Source: Liolophura sinensis
Taxonomy: Eukaryota > Mollusca > Polyplacophora > Chitonida > Chitonidae
Reading direction: 5' to 3'
DNA: 64,000 nucleotides
Assembly: GCF_032854445.1 (NCBI RefSeq)
Contig: NC_088301.1
Coordinates: 43,137,187-43,201,186, forward strand
The position numbers and the translations under genes were made by a program. Of this stretch, positions 63,047 to 64,000 are shown one piece after another (the first letter of the stretch is position 1; every line of letters starts with the position of its first letter). Under the pieces are notes generated by a model. That model made no database searches and was not told the DNA's origin. It saw nothing but the letters and a program-made list of their open reading frames with translations.

Positions 63047-64000
63047 ATCTCAACACTCCTGACTGAAAATCTTCGCACGAAGACTTAGTTTAGGGAATGT
63101 CTGAAACTCATCCAACAAACAGTGTGGACATGTCACGTGCGAAATACAGTATTCTCATTAGTTCTCACATGTGGACCCTGTGGTTGACAAAGTGAACTCT
63201 TCCACGGAGCGATCAGTGCAAATGAAGTGTAAACAAAATAAAGGGTTGAATGGGTATCAGTTTGAAAATCGAAAGGCACATTAGTGTAAAATACATGCGA
63301 GCGGGTGATCTGTTAGAATATGAATAATGGTATCAAAAGTGGTCCATTGTTTTTGGATGAAGCCGCACAATGGACACTTCCATTTTCACTGCAGTTATCA
63401 CAACGTATAGGCAGTGAATGAAGCCATTATTTCTTAATTATATTGTACACTGTAAAAATATCAGTCGGTAAAGTAAACACTTTTAAAGAGCAGAACAGAC
63501 ACAAAGTGCTTTTAAGCATTTTGATCATTTTTAAGAAGTAAGTGTACCACGTACATGTAGAAGCTAGTAAATTTTTTAATAGAATTTTTTTGCATTTTTC
63601 CATTAAATATCATAGAATTGGCATAGAGCAGGTCATATCCTGACTTTAAAATGTGATTAGAGTATTAACATACATGGGTGTGCTTAGGTTTGTTGCAGTT
63701 ACTGGTATGTACAGGAATCAAGTGTTTTATCCAGAGATGACCACTCAACCTAACTTCATAAAGCAAAATGGCCAATAACATGTCTGTAGTTGTTTTTCTG
63801 TGCGTCTGCTGCTGTCACAACTAGGCACATTTACAACATTCACAGATAACCATAAACATTAGGTAAAAGGATGTCCATGCAGCTGAAGACAAAGTGCTAG
63901 TAAAGTTTTATGTCAAACTCCACTGAGTGAAGACATCAGGCTGTTACAATGGGAAAAAATGGCATATCTGGTACACCACTAATCTGTTGGCTTACTGCCG

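Larger units (their letters stand above)
60559..64000 (+). other. PCTAIRE gene intron region to window end
   Basis: No further PCTAIRE exon was recognised. A phase-compatible candidate exon (62733-62808) and a reversed open frame (62849-63046) are listed separately. A SINE fragment lies at 61827-61950. Confidence 0.5.

Overview
The window looks like nuclear DNA of a metazoan, most likely a lophotrochozoan and probably a mollusc. It is AT-rich, its coding sequence is cut into short GT-AG exons, the palindrome TACATGTA recurs throughout, and it carries tRNA-headed SINEs of the type common in mollusc genomes (one family ends in a CACTCACTCACT tail). The organism call is inference. There are no prokaryotic operons and no recognisable viral genes.

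Three protein-coding loci can be supported. (1) On the + strand at 3866-30669 is a CPED1 orthologue (cadherin-like and PC-esterase domain-containing protein 1). It has 21 coding exons and about 1126 residues, with an N-terminal signal anchor, a cadherin-like segment and a C-terminal PC-esterase domain carrying Gly-Asp-Ser. (2) On the - strand at 53132-40770 is an SLC35B4 orthologue, a Golgi/ER UDP-xylose/UDP-GlcNAc transporter. It has ten coding exons and about 331 residues. It is convergent with CPED1 across about 10 kb without a recognisable gene. (3) On the + strand at 60426-60558 is the first recognisable coding exon of a PCTAIRE kinase (CDK16/17/18 family). The rest of that gene lies beyond the window. 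A 0.5-kb stretch at 53133-53614 with an ETS-type site may be the promoter of SLC35B4, and possibly of a second transcript running the other way.

Features that stand out: a 0.57-kb foldback element in SLC35B4 intron 1 (51784-52356); an 896-bp TIR element with TA target duplication in intron 6 (45062-45957); a 38-bp satellite of about 14 copies with a 228-bp higher-order period in CPED1 intron 6; several SINEs and an (AT)n tract lying directly in front of CPED1 3' splice sites; and 1-nt reading-frame breaks in both main genes, mostly at homopolymers. In SLC35B4 exon 2 two such breaks cancel each other and scramble ten conserved residues. The predicted PC-esterase also has Glu where the family usually has the Asp of its DxxH motif.

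Exon limits were set by hand from GT/AG sites, frame continuity and resemblance to remembered vertebrate family members. No alignment or database search was run. CPED1 and SLC35B4 both act in the secretory pathway, but nothing in the sequence ties them into one pathway.
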